The notes below the pieces were generated by a model that saw only the letters and a list, made by a program, of their open reading frames with translations, did not search any database and was not told where the DNA came from. From contig CM071568.1 of NCBI GenBank assembly GCA_036426205.1, positions 115,593,504-115,657,503 of the forward strand: 64,000 bases of DNA. The letters are read 5' to 3'. Source of the DNA: Ascaphus truei. Its lineage: Eukaryota > Chordata > Amphibia > Anura > Ascaphidae. Made by a program: the position numbers and the translations under genes. The stretch's first letter is position 1, and every line of letters starts with the position of its first letter. Below are positions 20,980 through 33,099 of this stretch, in pieces.

Positions 20980-22090
20980 GGGGCCACCCGATCCGACCGC
21001 GCTAGAACCGGGGTCGCGCTAATTTTTAAAAAAAATAGCCACCGCGCGCCTGATCGGGAGGAGGGAGGAGTGAGGAGGGAGGAAGGAGGAAGGAGGAGGG
21101 AGGAGGTGGCCGGAAGCCCTACACGTCCCCCAGCAGCCACCAGGCCCGCCAACAGCGGCCCTCCGAGTCCAGCCGCAGCCTGCTCCTAACCTCCCACCAC
21201 CGGCATCCATTCCCCTCCACCGGCATCCAACTCTTTCCCCCCCCCCCGAGGCCCCCACACCTACCTGCCCGTCACCCTGGCATTCAGAGAACCTCTGCTC
21301 CCGACCTCAGTCTATGTGTCTCTGACACACCACTCCTACGCGGCATAACCAGTTTTTGGCCTAGCCCACGTGGCCCTCCGAGTCCCAGACTGCTCCTCAC
21401 TCACCCCCCCTACCGGCATCCACACCACCCCCCCTACTGACACCACCCTCCCCTCCTCCTCCCGATTCCAGCTCCGCTCCGATCTCAGCAGCCGACACCA
21501 AAGGTAAGGAGGGGGAGTGGAAGGGGGGTGTGAGTGTGGTGTGGTGTGAGTGCAGTGTGCTGTGAGTGCAGTGTGCTGTGTGCTGTTAGAGTGTGTAGTG
21601 TGCTGTGTGCAGTGAGTGCTGGTAGTGTATGTAGTGGGCTGTGCAGTGTGCAGTGTGCAGTGTGTAGTATGCAGTGAGTGCTGGTCGTGTGTGTAGTGGG
21701 CTGTGCAGTGTGCAGTGAGTGCTGGTAGTGTGTGTAGTGGGCTGTGCAGTGTGCAGTGTGCAGTGTGCAGTGTGCAGTGTGCAGTGAGTGCTGGTAGTGT
21801 GTGTAGTGGGCTGTGCAGTGTGCAGTGTGCAGTGAGTGCTGGTAGTGTGTGTAGTGGGCTGTGCAGTGTGCAGTGAGTGCTGGTAGTGTGTGTAGTGGGC
21901 TGTGCAGTGTGCAGTGAGTGCTGGTAGTGTGTGCAGTGTGCAGTGTGCAGTGTGCAGTGTGCAGTGTGCAGTGTGCAGTGTGCAGTGTGCAGTGTGCAGT
22001 GTGCAAAAAACAAATGTAATTTTTTTTAATTTTTTTTTATTAATTCGGGGTCCATGCTCAAACGGATCGCGCTATAACGGGGTTGAGCTG
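20980..22090. repeat. Minisatellite-containing element between ~44-bp direct repeats
   Basis: Similar direct repeats (CGCGCTAGAACCGGGGTCGC near 21000 and CGCGCTATAACGGGGTTGAG near 22068) bracket this block. Between them are a purine-rich stretch (21058-21110) and a minisatellite (21530-22005) built from GTGCAGT hexamer runs and a longer GAGTGCTGGTAGTGTGTGTAG unit present about six times. The long minus-strand ORFs here are translations of the tandem array. Confidence 0.55.
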
Positions 22091-22838
22091 TATTATGGTG
22101 TTCCAAGTTTTCTTCAGAATAAGCAGATTAAATAATGTGCTGATATTTAAACAAATAACATTTATTTAAAAGATGTTTGTAGATTCAGTTTGAAGTATTG
22201 GAGTGCTTTCACCAACAAAGGTATACAGTAGATGTGCTATGATACTGTATGTAGAATGGTTCTCTACCAATAGCTGTGATGATTGATTTTTAGCAATCTG
22301 AATGCGTCAAACAGGATATTTGGCAGGTACCTATGCCGGTAACAGTGTGTGCACAGTTCTTACTCACGGACTCCTAACGGTAATGGCACGACCCTCCGCC
22401 GTTGATTTCTGTCCGATTTTGAGTTGGAGTCTGCTTCCTATGCCTGCAGATCTATCACAGCTGCAGTGTCCGTCAGTGCTAGTTACCTTGTCTTTGGCGG
22501 TGAACTCACACCTCAAAGATCCTCGCAGCTGCCACTTAGCTCTCCATACTTCGCTATTCATCCGCTCTGACTTCAACTGAATTGATCGTCTGAAAAAAAT
22601 CGGTTTATTTAACTTTTAACTATTTTTATGTGAAATATGTTGCTTATTTGTAATACTATTCATTTTGGAGAATGTAGACAATGGTTACCCACATATTTTT
22701 GGCTAATTTTGTGAATAATTTGTTCACCTGCATTAATTGTAAATATTTATCTTTAAGTGTTTTATGAATCAAAAAGGAGTTTATGTGATTACAAATTATA
22801 ACAACTCCAAATTTTGCATCAAACTTTTATTGCAAAGC
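22091..22838. other. Unassigned DNA, no recognised gene
   Basis: Overlapping ORFs at 22302-22580 (+) and 22364-22576 (-) share an unusually non-AT-rich patch, which may be an old coding fragment, but neither peptide resembles a family I can name. Confidence 0.3.
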
Positions 22839-23367
22839 TCATTTTTTACTACCTCTTTTGTATCTGGTTGTAGGGCCAGTTGGTTTTGCTGCTATAGCTG
22901 ATAGAACAGCTGTTATTGGTGTGAAAACAGCCATTGTTGGGGCTGCAGGCACTATTGGGGCAACTGGCATTGGTGGGGATAAAGGCATCGTTGGGGCAAC
23001 AGGCGATGTCTGCGGGACTCGACCAAAGATACTTGGCTGGTTTTGTACGGGCACACTTAATATGTGTCTGATGCTTTTGTGCTTGGACCTGCTCCACTCA
23101 TCCCAGCTTGTCCCTTCTCCAAAGGACTGGTAATTTTGAGCAAACTGGGAGCAATGCTCTCTGTTGCTGTGGTTTATCTAACCTAGTATTCAATGTGCTT
23201 TTCCAGTTGCTTCTTAATGTCTTTATATTTTGTGCCACAGCTTTAAGGCGTTCCCAGTGACATTGTTTGTTGATCCAAAAAACGCTCTTCTTCTGGGGAC
23301 TTGTTTGGCGAGGTCGAAAAGGAACACTTATGCCATGAAGCTTCCAATGAGGCACCTGGTGAATCAA
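22839..23367 (-). pseudogene. Unrecognised Pro/Ala-rich coding-like fragment
   Basis: The minus-strand peptide at 22839-23054 consists of repeated PVAPTMPLSPPMPVAP-like units ending in TRYKRGSKK, and upstream on the same strand 23098-23367 is open for 89 residues in another frame. Base composition differs from the surrounding AT-rich DNA. It could be the low-complexity C-terminus of a transposon accessory protein, but no diagnostic motif is visible and I do not name it. Confidence 0.3.
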
Positions 23368-23689
23368 AAGTATGACAATGTAAATTATTGTTGTCAGATA
23401 ATTTCATGTAAATGTAGAATACTCTGCATGAGATAAAAAATGAAAATGTATTCAATTGTTACATGGTTTATGCTTTTTTTTCACAGAAAAAAAGGTCATT
23501 ATAATTTACCAGAAGCTAATTGGAAGAACAAATGAGGCACTCCTCAAGCTTCCATTGAGGGCAAGATCACTCAGAACACTAACAATCACAAGCTATGGCC
23601 TATACAACATCCAGATATCAGTATCCTCAAATATTTTTTTTTTCTTAAAAATGTTTTAAAGGAAAGTTTCAAGAGAGAGGGAGAGAAGG

Positions 23690-23875
23690 AAGAGCGGGGA
23701 AAAGGAGATAGAGAGTGGGAGGAGAGTGAGAGAGGGTTTGGAGGAAGTGGGGGGAGGGAGAGAGGGGAAAAGATGAGAGATGGGAATTGATGGGAGAGAG
23801 GGGGAAGAGAAAGAGGGGGGAGAGAGAGGGAGGAAGGGAGAGAGATGGGGAGAGAGAGACACAGAGAGAGACATG
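23690..23875. repeat. Purine-rich (GAGAG/GGGA) low-complexity tract
   Basis: A ~185-bp G/A-only stretch on the plus strand. It resembles the pyrimidine tract after Penelope C-termini at 6240-6320 and 13930-14060, but no Penelope coding sequence is seen next to it. Overlapping minus-strand ORFs are Ser/Pro/Leu low complexity. Confidence 0.6.
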
Positions 23876-24692
23876 GATAGAGAAAGACAGGCTTGTGATT
23901 TTATTGTTGGGGTACAGGTATGAATAATGTAATTTGTTTTTTGAATTATGGCATGTGACTTGCTTTGTCAATCTCTCTCATGTTCCCTACTCATTATTCT
24001 CCTTGCTAAGTGTTGGTGATCTGTGCAGAAGTGAAAAAAGGAGTCTTGCTTTAGGAAAATAAATGTAGGCTTTTCAAGTGCAATAAACCAAAAAAAACCA
24101 CAGGTTTTTCCTCAGCCAAGGTGCATCAGAAGACAGGTCCGCAATATAAAGGTTAGGGCTTTCTTAGGCCAAAGGTTCCCCAGCGTATGAAAGTCCATAT
24201 ATATCGTTATAGATCTGGTGTCCATTGGCATTAAGGACACGGAGATATGGCTTGCACACCCTTCTGTCCCTAGGTGTTAAGGACACGCATGTGTTATCTG
24301 TACACAGACCAAGGACAGATAGAGAAACAGTTTCCTTTCATGCCTTTTAAACCCCTTGCTATGCTCATCTGGGCTTGTTAGTAGTCCTGCCTTCCTCCAG
24401 GCAGGGATTTAACTATTACCTGGCCGACACCCAACAGGTCTAGCTGTTGTTACAAAAAACAAAACTGTGCGCTACTACCTAACTACCTATAAAGTTTAAA
24501 TGTATAAATATATACAGTGCAGTGACTATACCATCAATTTAATGATAAAAAATTTATAAAAAATTAAACCACAACTCCCACAGTGAGATAATTAAACATT
24601 AAATAATAAGTGCCACATAACCGTGTTGGGGATAATGGCGTCTGCAGCTGTAAACGCAGGGGTGGCTCAGCACCCCACACACACTAAGAGAA

Positions 24693-25425
24693 TGGAAACA
24701 AAAGAAAACAGCGCACAACGCCAAATAGTGAAGCAAATTCAACAATATATTATAGAATTAAAAAGGGGGTAATATATCTGCGTACATGAAAAAAGTTGGT
24801 AAAAGGCATGTAGTGTGTATCAGACTGTTTACCACTCGGCAGCTGTTAGCTGTAGATTCAGGTGCTTGCTTCCCTCTGCTGCTGCAGCTCAGTTGATTCT
24901 GGGGCAGGACGTCAGTCTTTTCACTCCCAAGGGGATTTCCCTTCATGCAGCCAGGTTCAGCAGCTGGTACTGGGGCTCGGTGAAATCGCTCCTGCTTCCT
25001 GGCCGATATGAAGCTGCTCCTGTACCTCGGCAGGTGTATCCTCTGCACAGAGGTTAAAACGCAGCTTGCTGGGGTGCCCTCAGCGTGCCACGATGCAGCA
25101 GTGGTGGATTCAATAGGGAAGTTTGAACAGTCTTACAAAGTCTCTCACAAGTGTCCAAAACAGCACACAGGATGAAATAAAAACAGGACAGGCCAATACA
25201 TAGACAAAGGCCAATGTAAGCAGATATAAGGCAATAGAATGTTACATCCAACTAGTTTCGTAGAATTAACTTCTTCTTCTGAAGAAGTAGTTAATTCTAC
25301 GAAACTAGTTGGATGTAACATTCTATTGCCTTATATCTGCTTACATTGGCCTTTGTCTAATAATATATTGTTGAATTTGCTTCACTATTTGGCGTTGTGC
25401 GCTGTTTTCTTTTGTTTCCTAGCTG
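24693..25425. mobile_element. Penelope-type inverted terminus with long hairpin
   Basis: Outer arms at 24693-24756 and 25358-25425 are inverted repeats (AAACAGCGCACAACGCCAAA against TTTGGCGTTGTGCGCTGTTT). An inner, nearly perfect palindrome of about 75-bp arms (25200-25356) is centred near 25273 and contains ACTAGTTTCGTAGAATTAAC and its complement. On the plus strand, CTGAAGA at 25279, a GTAG/CTAC stem and GAAAC form a hammerhead-like core; the minus strand carries a near copy. ORFs in the block have no family resemblance. Confidence 0.55.
25279..25312 (+). ncRNA. Hammerhead-like motif in hairpin
   Basis: CTGAAGA fits CUGANGA exactly, followed by GTAG-TTAATT-CTAC and GAAA. The motif lies at the centre of the 25.2-25.36 kb palindrome, so complementary copies face each other. 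Penelope hammerheads are known to act in paired form; activity here is inference. Confidence 0.5.
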
Positions 25426-25811
25426 TTGTTAACAGGTTCCCCATGTTACAGTAAGTATGAAAGTAGACGGGACATATTTTATCTAGAGTGTAATTTACAG
25501 GCTAGAAATTGTATGTGATATGAACTATGTTTCTGAACTCAATTTTCATATCTGTGGAAGTACTAATAAGTTATGGGAGAAAGAGAAGAAAACATAGAAG
25601 TGTTTTATTTAGAGTTTTTGCTACACTAATTAAGTAAAATGTGTCATGTACATAGATATAAATTATATTGATTGTGGACAACGTGTAAATATTATTATAC
25701 AGTACGTCTTAGGAAACGTTAGCACAAATATATCAATGATACTTTGTTTTAGTTTTTTAACTTTATTACTGAAACTGTATAAAACGTAACAACATTTCTA
25801 ACATAGCCACT

Positions 25812-26480
25812 TTAGTGGCATCTCGAATGGTGGAGTCGCTCTCCACGTTGCCTAGACAGTCCAGTGAAAGGGGGGCTAGCCAATTGGGCCAAAGCACTAG
25901 TGGCTACAGAAATAGTGATGGAGACTCTGGAGCAATGACTCATTACCTCTATGGTCTGCTGCATGATGCAAACCATTTGGTTGGTATGTCTGGGCAAGGA
26001 GTTCAAAAGAGTATGCCCCAATGCCATGGTTTCCCTTTGATGTTGACGCATCATGTGTAATAGGTCTTGCAGGTAGTGGCTCTGGAGACATCACTCTGAG
26101 CGATGATGGTGCCATGCTGATTCCTGCCTCAACAGCTATCTGAGGAATCACAGGGTGCCTCAGTTGCTTATTAAGAATGTGTGCACATGATCATTCTTCT
26201 GGAAAAACCGGTACCGGCAAGTATTCACGCAATACTCCCCATCTGGCCTGGCACCACTCAATACCACAAACCGGACACGTCCCTCGGTCTGTTGGTGTGT
26301 GTATTCATACCTGGAACCTCAGTTCTAGGGACAGGTCTGGTCTGCGGCCTACTCCGGCGTAACAATGCTGTACCCATTACAGCCACCCATTGTGCCACAG
26401 AATGTCGCATGGTCATGTCCGCCATGTCCATGGTCTCACCTTCATCTCTGATTGCTGATGGCCCTGTGCACAGTTAAGAT
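25812..26480 (-). pseudogene. Possible C-terminal part of a Harbinger-associated Myb-like protein
   Basis: Minus-strand peptides (25812-26054 and 25897-26151) contain HQRETMALGHTLLNSLPRHT followed by a Met/Val-rich helix and Thr/Ser-rich tail. This resembles the helical C-terminal region of the Myb/SANT-like accessory proteins of vertebrate Harbinger elements. No Myb domain is seen upstream and the similarity is weak, so I keep this tentative. Confidence 0.35.
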
Positions 26481-26489
26481 TGGTGATTA

Positions 26490-26760
26490 TAATATTGCTA
26501 CTTAGATTTGAGTATGTGAACATAACATTATCTGTAACATATTGTAATCCAAGTACTTCAGTATCCATTGCATGGTATACAACAAAAAAAAAACAAAGAT
26601 GCCCAAAGCTACTTCCAATGCGACAAAAATACACATTGCAATACCTATGTATTCTCTTGAAAAAGAGTCATTTAGTTTAAGCCTTTGGCCAAAGTGTCTT
26701 AAGCCTGCTGCCACATTCAAGGCATGACCATTAGCAGGTCCTAACACTCCCTGAGTTCAA
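26490..26760 (+). repeat. Dispersed 'TTGGCCAAAG' repeat copy
   Basis: Order as in the other copies: GTATACAACAAAA, GATGCCCAAAGCTACTTCCA, ATTCTCTTGAAAAAGAGTCA, GCCTTTGGCCAAAGTG, GCAGGTCCTAACA. It lies about 150 bp from an inverted copy. Confidence 0.7.
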
Positions 26761-26904
26761 ATTATTATTTACCTGTTAGGACCTTCCTCTGGATCAATAA
26801 GTAAGTATAGATATAGAATAAAGTATCTGTTGTCTAAATTTAGCATAGGTTGAACTTGATGGACGTACGTCTTTTTTCAACCTCATCTACTATGTAACTA
26901 TGTA

Positions 26905-27115
26905 ACTATGTAGGACCTGCTAACGATCATGCCTTGATAGTGGCAGCAGGCTTAAGACGCTTTGGCCAAAGGGTCAAACTAAATTACCCTTTTTCAAGAA
27001 AATATATAGGTATTGCACTGTGTATTTTTGTCACATTGGAAGTAGCTTTGGGCATCTTTGTTTGTTTTTTGTTGTATACATTTAGCCACGCCCACTAGCA
27101 CTCTATTGGACACTT
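26905..27115 (-). repeat. Dispersed 'TTGGCCAAAG' repeat copy, inverted
   Basis: Reverse orientation of the copy at 26490-26760 (GGACCTGCTAACGATCATGC ... GACGCTTTGGCCAAAGGG ... TGTTGTATACA). The pair forms a ~200-bp inverted repeat with a short loop, inserted just before the TA microsatellite. Confidence 0.7.
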
Positions 27116-27117
27116 TA

Positions 27118-27123
27118 TATATA

Positions 27124-27158
<35 letters not shown>
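27118..27158. repeat. TA microsatellite, target of the LTR element
   Basis: (TA)n with GTGTG interruption directly abutting the 5' LTR; the same repeat resumes at 35789 after the 3' LTR. Confidence 0.9.
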
Positions 27159-27766
27159 GTAGCCATGCTGTAAAATGGCATACAGTTTTCTCAGGGTTGC
27201 CAGCATCAATCATGGAGGTTTGCCCTCACACCCTGGTGAGGTGTCATATGTATTCAAGGGGAGTGGTAACATGCTCTGAGTCCACCGTTAGTGACATCAG
27301 AGATGTGCCTGTTCCTGAGGTATATAAGGCACAGCACTGCCCAAAGTTAGTGTTGAAGTGTGTTTTGGGAGGGCGGACCTTTGGAAGGGAAAGTACAGAC
27401 AATAATCGGCTAAGCCCATAGCAACTACAATAAAGATGCCCTTGATCAAAGAAACCCCAATATGTGAGTGTGAAGTTACTCCACAGCGGAAGGCACCACC
27501 AAGAAGGAGTTCCTCATCAGAACCATCTCGTTGCGGACGCAGAGATCCTGATGAGGTGGAGGCGCTCCACTGTATGTAGGTAGGACTCTAGCACACTACC
27601 TCAGCTACCTGTCTGGGTTGACATCCCAACACAACATCATGCGGGAGACTCAGGAGTCCTGTTGCCAACAGGTGCACCACCAGACACGACCATGTAATCG
27701 GGACTTGTTAGACCACAGGGGCCAATGTGAGATTGGGTGGTCAGCCAGGCCAGAAAATCCATTACA
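27159..27766 (+). repeat. 5' LTR of element 1
   Basis: Matches the 3' LTR but is about 217 bp shorter because three internal stretches present in the 3' LTR are missing. It keeps the TATATAAGGC box (near 27320), AATAAAGATG (near 27430) and GAGGTGGAGGCGCTCCAC (near 27556), a primer-site-like motif inside the LTR. Confidence 0.8.
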
Positions 27767-27790
27767 TTTGGAGGCGCTGCTGAGATACCT
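27767..27790 (+). other. Candidate primer-binding site
   Basis: TTTGGAGGCGCTGCTGAGA directly follows the LTR end. The same string follows the 5' LTR of the element at 43268. I cannot assign the tRNA from memory. Confidence 0.5.
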
Positions 27791-28448
27791 GTCAACAGGA
27801 CAGGCTTTTGCTAGGCACACTGGGAAACAAGAGAGTGTATGCTGCCAGTTAGTGCTGTGTTGGGACGGAACCAGGGGTAATCTGGGGAGCTGATGGAGTT
27901 GTCAGACCGTAGGGACGACCTGGGAGTCTGAAAGGAGTTGGGGGTGTGGAGAGGGGCTATCGCTGTCCTAGTCACCTTGAGGTAGTGCTAGTTGGTAGGA
28001 TGCCTATAGGGATAGCCTGTTAACGAGGTTAGGAATCCTGGAGAGGGTCTGCGCTAGACTGACCAACAGTAGGTAGATGCCCCAGTACTGCATGGAGAGG
28101 CCAGAGAACTCTAGCCCATTCCAGACCAAGATGAGAGCACAGACTGGAGAGAAAGGAGAGACACAGAATACACAGAGAGAGTGAGCCTAGCCTGAGGTAG
28201 GGCAACACGAGTCAGACCTACATTAGGTATACAAGTTGGTGCATCGGGCAAACTTTATTGTATCGGTATGGCAGCTGCCCCGCAGAGAGGAGCTCCATGT
28301 ACAATAACAGTAAAAACAGCAACCAAATGGTGACCGCAAGAATGGAGGATTCACACGGCGCGGAAGGTCCAAGATGACGGACGGAGGCAGATGGAGAGAG
28401 CGCATGTGGTGCGCATTTTAATGAAGAGCAAGCAACGGAGACGACTTT

Positions 28449-29315
28449 TGTGAGCCTGCTGTGGAGTGGCGCCAAGGCTGTGGCCGCGCCGTTTTGGTCC
28501 TGCCTAGGACCGTGGGGTTCTACCCCTGAGGACTGTATGGAGGACATTGTGGTGGTGTGTGGAAGTGAAGGAACTGTGTGCCAGCAGTCACACTCTGTAC
28601 AACAATCTACCTCAATTGCGATGGTGAATGGCCGGGCCAACCAAGATGGCGACTCCCGCTTCCCTGGGAGACCGCGTGGGCCGATTGCAGAAAATGCTGC
28701 AAATGCAAAGCTTGCAGAAAGTTGGCCGGGAGTGGCGCCAAAAGGAAAACCCCACCCAGGTATGGCTCAAAAGCTGCGGCCGCACCCTCATGGACAGTGA
28801 CGAGCTCAGCCCCAGTGCTGGGTTATCCTATCAACTTGTGGGACCCTCCCCTAATTTCAACCAGGGGGAGTGGTTTCCAGCTGTGTCAGATGAGGGTGGA
28901 GCTGGAAGAAGGAGGAGTTACCAAACCAGCCCCTGCCTTTGTGTCACGAGGAGCTGTGCTATTGGGAAGACCACTACAGAAGGTGTCTCCTGTGGTTAAG
29001 ATGGCCAGCAAAATCGATGAGGATTCCGACATCTCTGCCCTCCCTTATTCGGCTCCAGGAGGCTGCCTGGTGCTAAAAGCAGGCGGCAAGGAGACGGTGG
29101 CGTGCCTGTGTATGCAGTGTCGGCTGCCGGGTGGTACGGTCAGTAACACGTCCCGATGCCCTCAATGCGGCATCCACTATCTGTGGGCAGTGCAGCATTT
29201 CGTACCAGGGCAGGCCATGGAGGTGGGAGCAGACACAGCTAAGCTGACAGCTGAAACCCTGCCCTCGGTCAAAGTGGAGCTTGTGGACCCCGGAGCATGG
29301 GGTCGCTCCTTATGA
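28449..29315 (+). pseudogene. Element 1 ORF with zinc-ribbon-like cysteine cluster
   Basis: Overlapping frames are open here; the one ending at 29315 carries the informative part. At about 29100-29190 it reads CLCMQCRLPGG, then RCPQCGIHYL: two cysteine pairs about 20 residues apart with a CG-I-H-Y-L end, a zinc-ribbon-like pattern. The element at 43268 has a comparable cluster (CECCGVRFL). The text before it is Lys/Pro-rich and unrecognised. Start codon is uncertain because frames shift near 28800-29000. Function unknown; a nucleic-acid binding role in the particle is possible but unproven. Confidence 0.45.
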
Positions 29316-29455
29316 TAACTACGGAGCAAGAAGAAAAAGGGACTTGTACGCAAGGGGAGAGCGGAGAACCTAACCGGCGGTCCCCGACGAGAGTGCCACT
29401 CCCTGAGTAGGAGTTTGACTCCTCGGACGAGGAGCAAGCGATCCCGACCCCGGTA

Positions 29456-30562
29456 GTGACGCGCCAACCGGCGGACCACTACAGCGGTGCTGTAAGAGAA
29501 ACGGCACTCACCTGTGTCGCAACTGAGCGGAGTCGCGTGTCGCCTGTGCAGAGGCAACCGGAGAGGCGGAGTCCCACGGCCGTGGTGACTGGTGGAACCA
29601 ACGGTGGAGGAAGAACCACCCCGAGCCGACAGAGCGGTAAGAGACGTCCTTGCCCTTCTCAGGCGCCATCGGTGGCAGCGGCGGACAAAGGCCTAGGCCA
29701 GGCCCGAGCAGAGCAACGAGAGGAACCATCACTTCCAGATGTCGTCGTGGAGGAAGAGGTTCCAGTTGGGATCCCAACACAGGATGGCGGCGAGTCCCGT
29801 GAGATCGATGACCTCACTTCCGGTGGGCACAGCGGAGCCGGATGGAAGATGGCGGCATCCTCACGACTGAGCAGCGGTACCCGATCGCCTGGATCCGGGA
29901 AGTGCTGGCAGGCCCAGCGGAGGCCTGGGAACAGTGAGACAGGAGAACCGGATGGCCAGTCCGATGGCACCAGACCAGGTAGCGACGAAGTGCGGGTCGT
30001 AGCCCTGCGGATGCCGATAGCCCTTCCCTTTGCCCAGCCCTCGGCTATAGCTAAAGTCCCTCTCCCCATCACCTTTTCCTATGGGTCACCCTCGAGCCAA
30101 GGGTTGTCTGGGGAGTCCCGAGTCACCTCCGATGAAAGTACTGGAGAAAGCTTGGACTTTGCTGAATGTTTCACCTCCGATGATGGATCGGGAGGGGGGA
30201 GGAACACACAACAGGTGTCTGTCTCAAGTGAGTGCCCCAGTAGTCTCCGGGTTAGTGTCACCAGTAGGCCAAAACGGTTGGGATCCCAATCTAGATCCAC
30301 TGGCACCTCGGGGATATCCTCTGGTGTGGAGGTGGAGGAAAGCGACGGTTCCGTGGCGGCCCCTAAGGAGGCTAGAGAGACCAGGTGGTGGGCGCCCAAG
30401 TTCGAGGGGTATGAGGCCTGGCTCGACCGCACCAGGTTTATCCTCTGAAACGAAGGGGTGGTGGACTACTGGTGGGCACCAGGGGAATTTATGGAGGAAG
30501 GCCATCTGGAGGAACTGAGACTGCGATGGTATGACTTCGGCTCAGGGGTAGTGGATCCAAAG
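29456..30562 (+). pseudogene. Element 1 Ser/Pro-rich ORF, continuing past an internal stop to the hAT insertion
   Basis: A 330-residue open frame (to 30448) rich in Ser, Gly, Pro and Arg, ending EGYEAWLDRTRFIL. The same frame continues after one TGA with a tryptophan-rich block (VVDYWWAPGEFMEEGHLEEL) to 30562, where another TGA precedes the hAT insertion. On removal of the insertion and one 8-bp duplication copy, the frame runs on at 34353. The long low-complexity part looks like a disordered linker; the Trp-rich part looks structured. No family recognised. Several ORFs on the opposite strand are shadows. Confidence 0.4.
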
Positions 30563-30779
30563 TGATCAAGTAGGTTGAGGCAGCGTTTCCCAAACTTTTT
30601 TTTCTGTGACCCTGTTATTTTTGAACTTCTCCTTCGTGACCCACTAAAAAATGTATCGCCTATAGGTAAAATAAAACAGTTATGAATGTCCATACAGATT
30701 TCATATATTCTCCCAATCCCCTCTATTCTCTCTCTCCCCCCATTCTCTCTCTGACCTGCACAGAAGCACACAGTCACTG

Positions 30780-31195
30780 ACCTACAGACACTCACACAGA
30801 CAGACCAACACAGACAGTGACCACGCACAGACACCCACACAGACACAGACACTGCTGGCCTGCACAGACACACACACAGTCACTGAGACACACACACACA
30901 CACAGCCACTGACAGACACGCAGCCACTGACGCACACACAGACACTGATACACACACACAGACACTGATAAAAAAAAACAAAGACAACTGATAAAAACAC
31001 AAAGAACAAACACACACACACCACACCCACACCACAACACACACACACACAAAACCACACACACACAACAAACACAAAAACACAAACAAAAAACACACAC
31101 ACCAAACACACACACAGCGCTGATACACACACACAGCCACGGATGATACGCAGCCAACACACACCCACAACAAAAACACCACACACACACACACA

Positions 31196-31279
<84 letters not shown>

Positions 31280-31281
31280 TG

Positions 31282-31341
<60 letters not shown>

Positions 31342-31919
31342 CACACACACACACACACACACAACACCACAGGCCACTGATACACACACACACAGGCACG
31401 ATAGACACACACACAGACAGGACACTGATCACCACACACCATCACTAGACACACACACACACACCACGAAACACCAGCCACTACGCCAACAAGCACGATC
31501 CACACACACAGGACACATAACGACACACCCATACAGCACACACGATATACACACACACACACGACACATAAACACCACCCACCCACAGACGGCTTACACC
31601 ACCACAACACTACACACACCGACATCAACACACACACAACAAGCAACCAACCCACACATAGGCGCCCAAACACAACACACACCACACACACACACACACA
31701 CCACACACCAGACAACAGCCCTTACACAACACAGCACTGACAACACACACACACACACACACACACACACCACACACACACACACACAACACACACACAC
31801 ACACACAGCACACACACACACAACAGCACGAACACACACACCAGCACGCACACACACACACAAAACAAACACACCTCACACACACACACATACTAACAAC
31901 ACACTACACACACACACCA

Positions 31920-31953
<34 letters not shown>

Positions 31954-32955
31954 CACACACACACACACACAAGCAGCACTGACACACACACACAGCAATG
32001 AATAACCACACACACACCAAACACCAACACACACACACACCACACACCACACACACACACACACACACAAACACACACAACACACACACACCACACAACA
32101 AACACACACACACACACACACCACTGATACACACACACAACACAACACACTGACACACACACCACAGACAGACGGATACACAACACACACACACGACGAC
32201 ACATCACACAGACATGATACACAACACACAGAAAAGAACTACTACACACACACAGACACTGTACACACACAGACACTGATACACACACACACACCACTGA
32301 CACCACAGCGCAATAGAACACGTCCAACACCACACACACACACACACACACAACACACACACCACAACACCACACACACACACACACGACACAACCCAAA
32401 CACACACACACCACACACACCACACACACACCACACACAAACAGGACTGAATTTACACACAACCCAAAGACTTGATAACTACCGAACACACAGACACTGA
32501 ACACACACTAAAACAGCAAACTGATACACACAACCGCACCTACACACACACACAAACACACAGACAGACCTTGTGTATACACACACACACATGAACCACA
32601 CAGACACTGATCACACACACACGCAGACAACTGATCACAACAACACACAAGCAGCCACGATACACCAGAAAACACACACTGATTCACCTGATACACACCG
32701 ACACAAAACAGTGAATACACACCACAGCCACTGATAAACACACACACACACACACACACACACTGATACACACACACACATACACTGATACTGATACACA
32801 CACACTGATACACACACACTGACACACACACACAGACACTGATACACACAAACAGACACTGATACACACACACAGACACTGATACTGATACACGCACACA
32901 CACACACACATACACTCTCCCCTATACACACACAGACACACACAGTGAATTACAG
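30780..32955. repeat. Long interrupted CA repeat
   Basis: More than 2 kb of imperfect (CA)n with GATACACA and CAGACACTG variants. The CAGACACTGATACACACA unit recurs at both ends and may be the founding minisatellite from which the pure CA tracts grew. Confidence 0.95.
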
Positions 32956-33099
32956 GCAGCGACGGATGTGAGTGACTGGAGGGGGGGGGGGGGAGAGAGG
33001 AAAGGACGGCGATCCAAGCAGGCGGCTCCACTGCCTCCCCCTGCCCGTCAGCGACTGCGCAGCCACCATTGCCCGCCCCTGTGCCCATCTCCCACACCA

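Noticed and set aside
21336..22013. 225-residue minus-strand ORF rich in His, Thr and Leu
   Set aside because: It is the tandem GTGCAGT array read in frame; no start context or domain.
30780..32960. Many ORFs of 70-300 residues made of Cys-Val or Thr-His repeats
   Set aside because: They are translations of the CA microsatellite in each frame and have no independent support.
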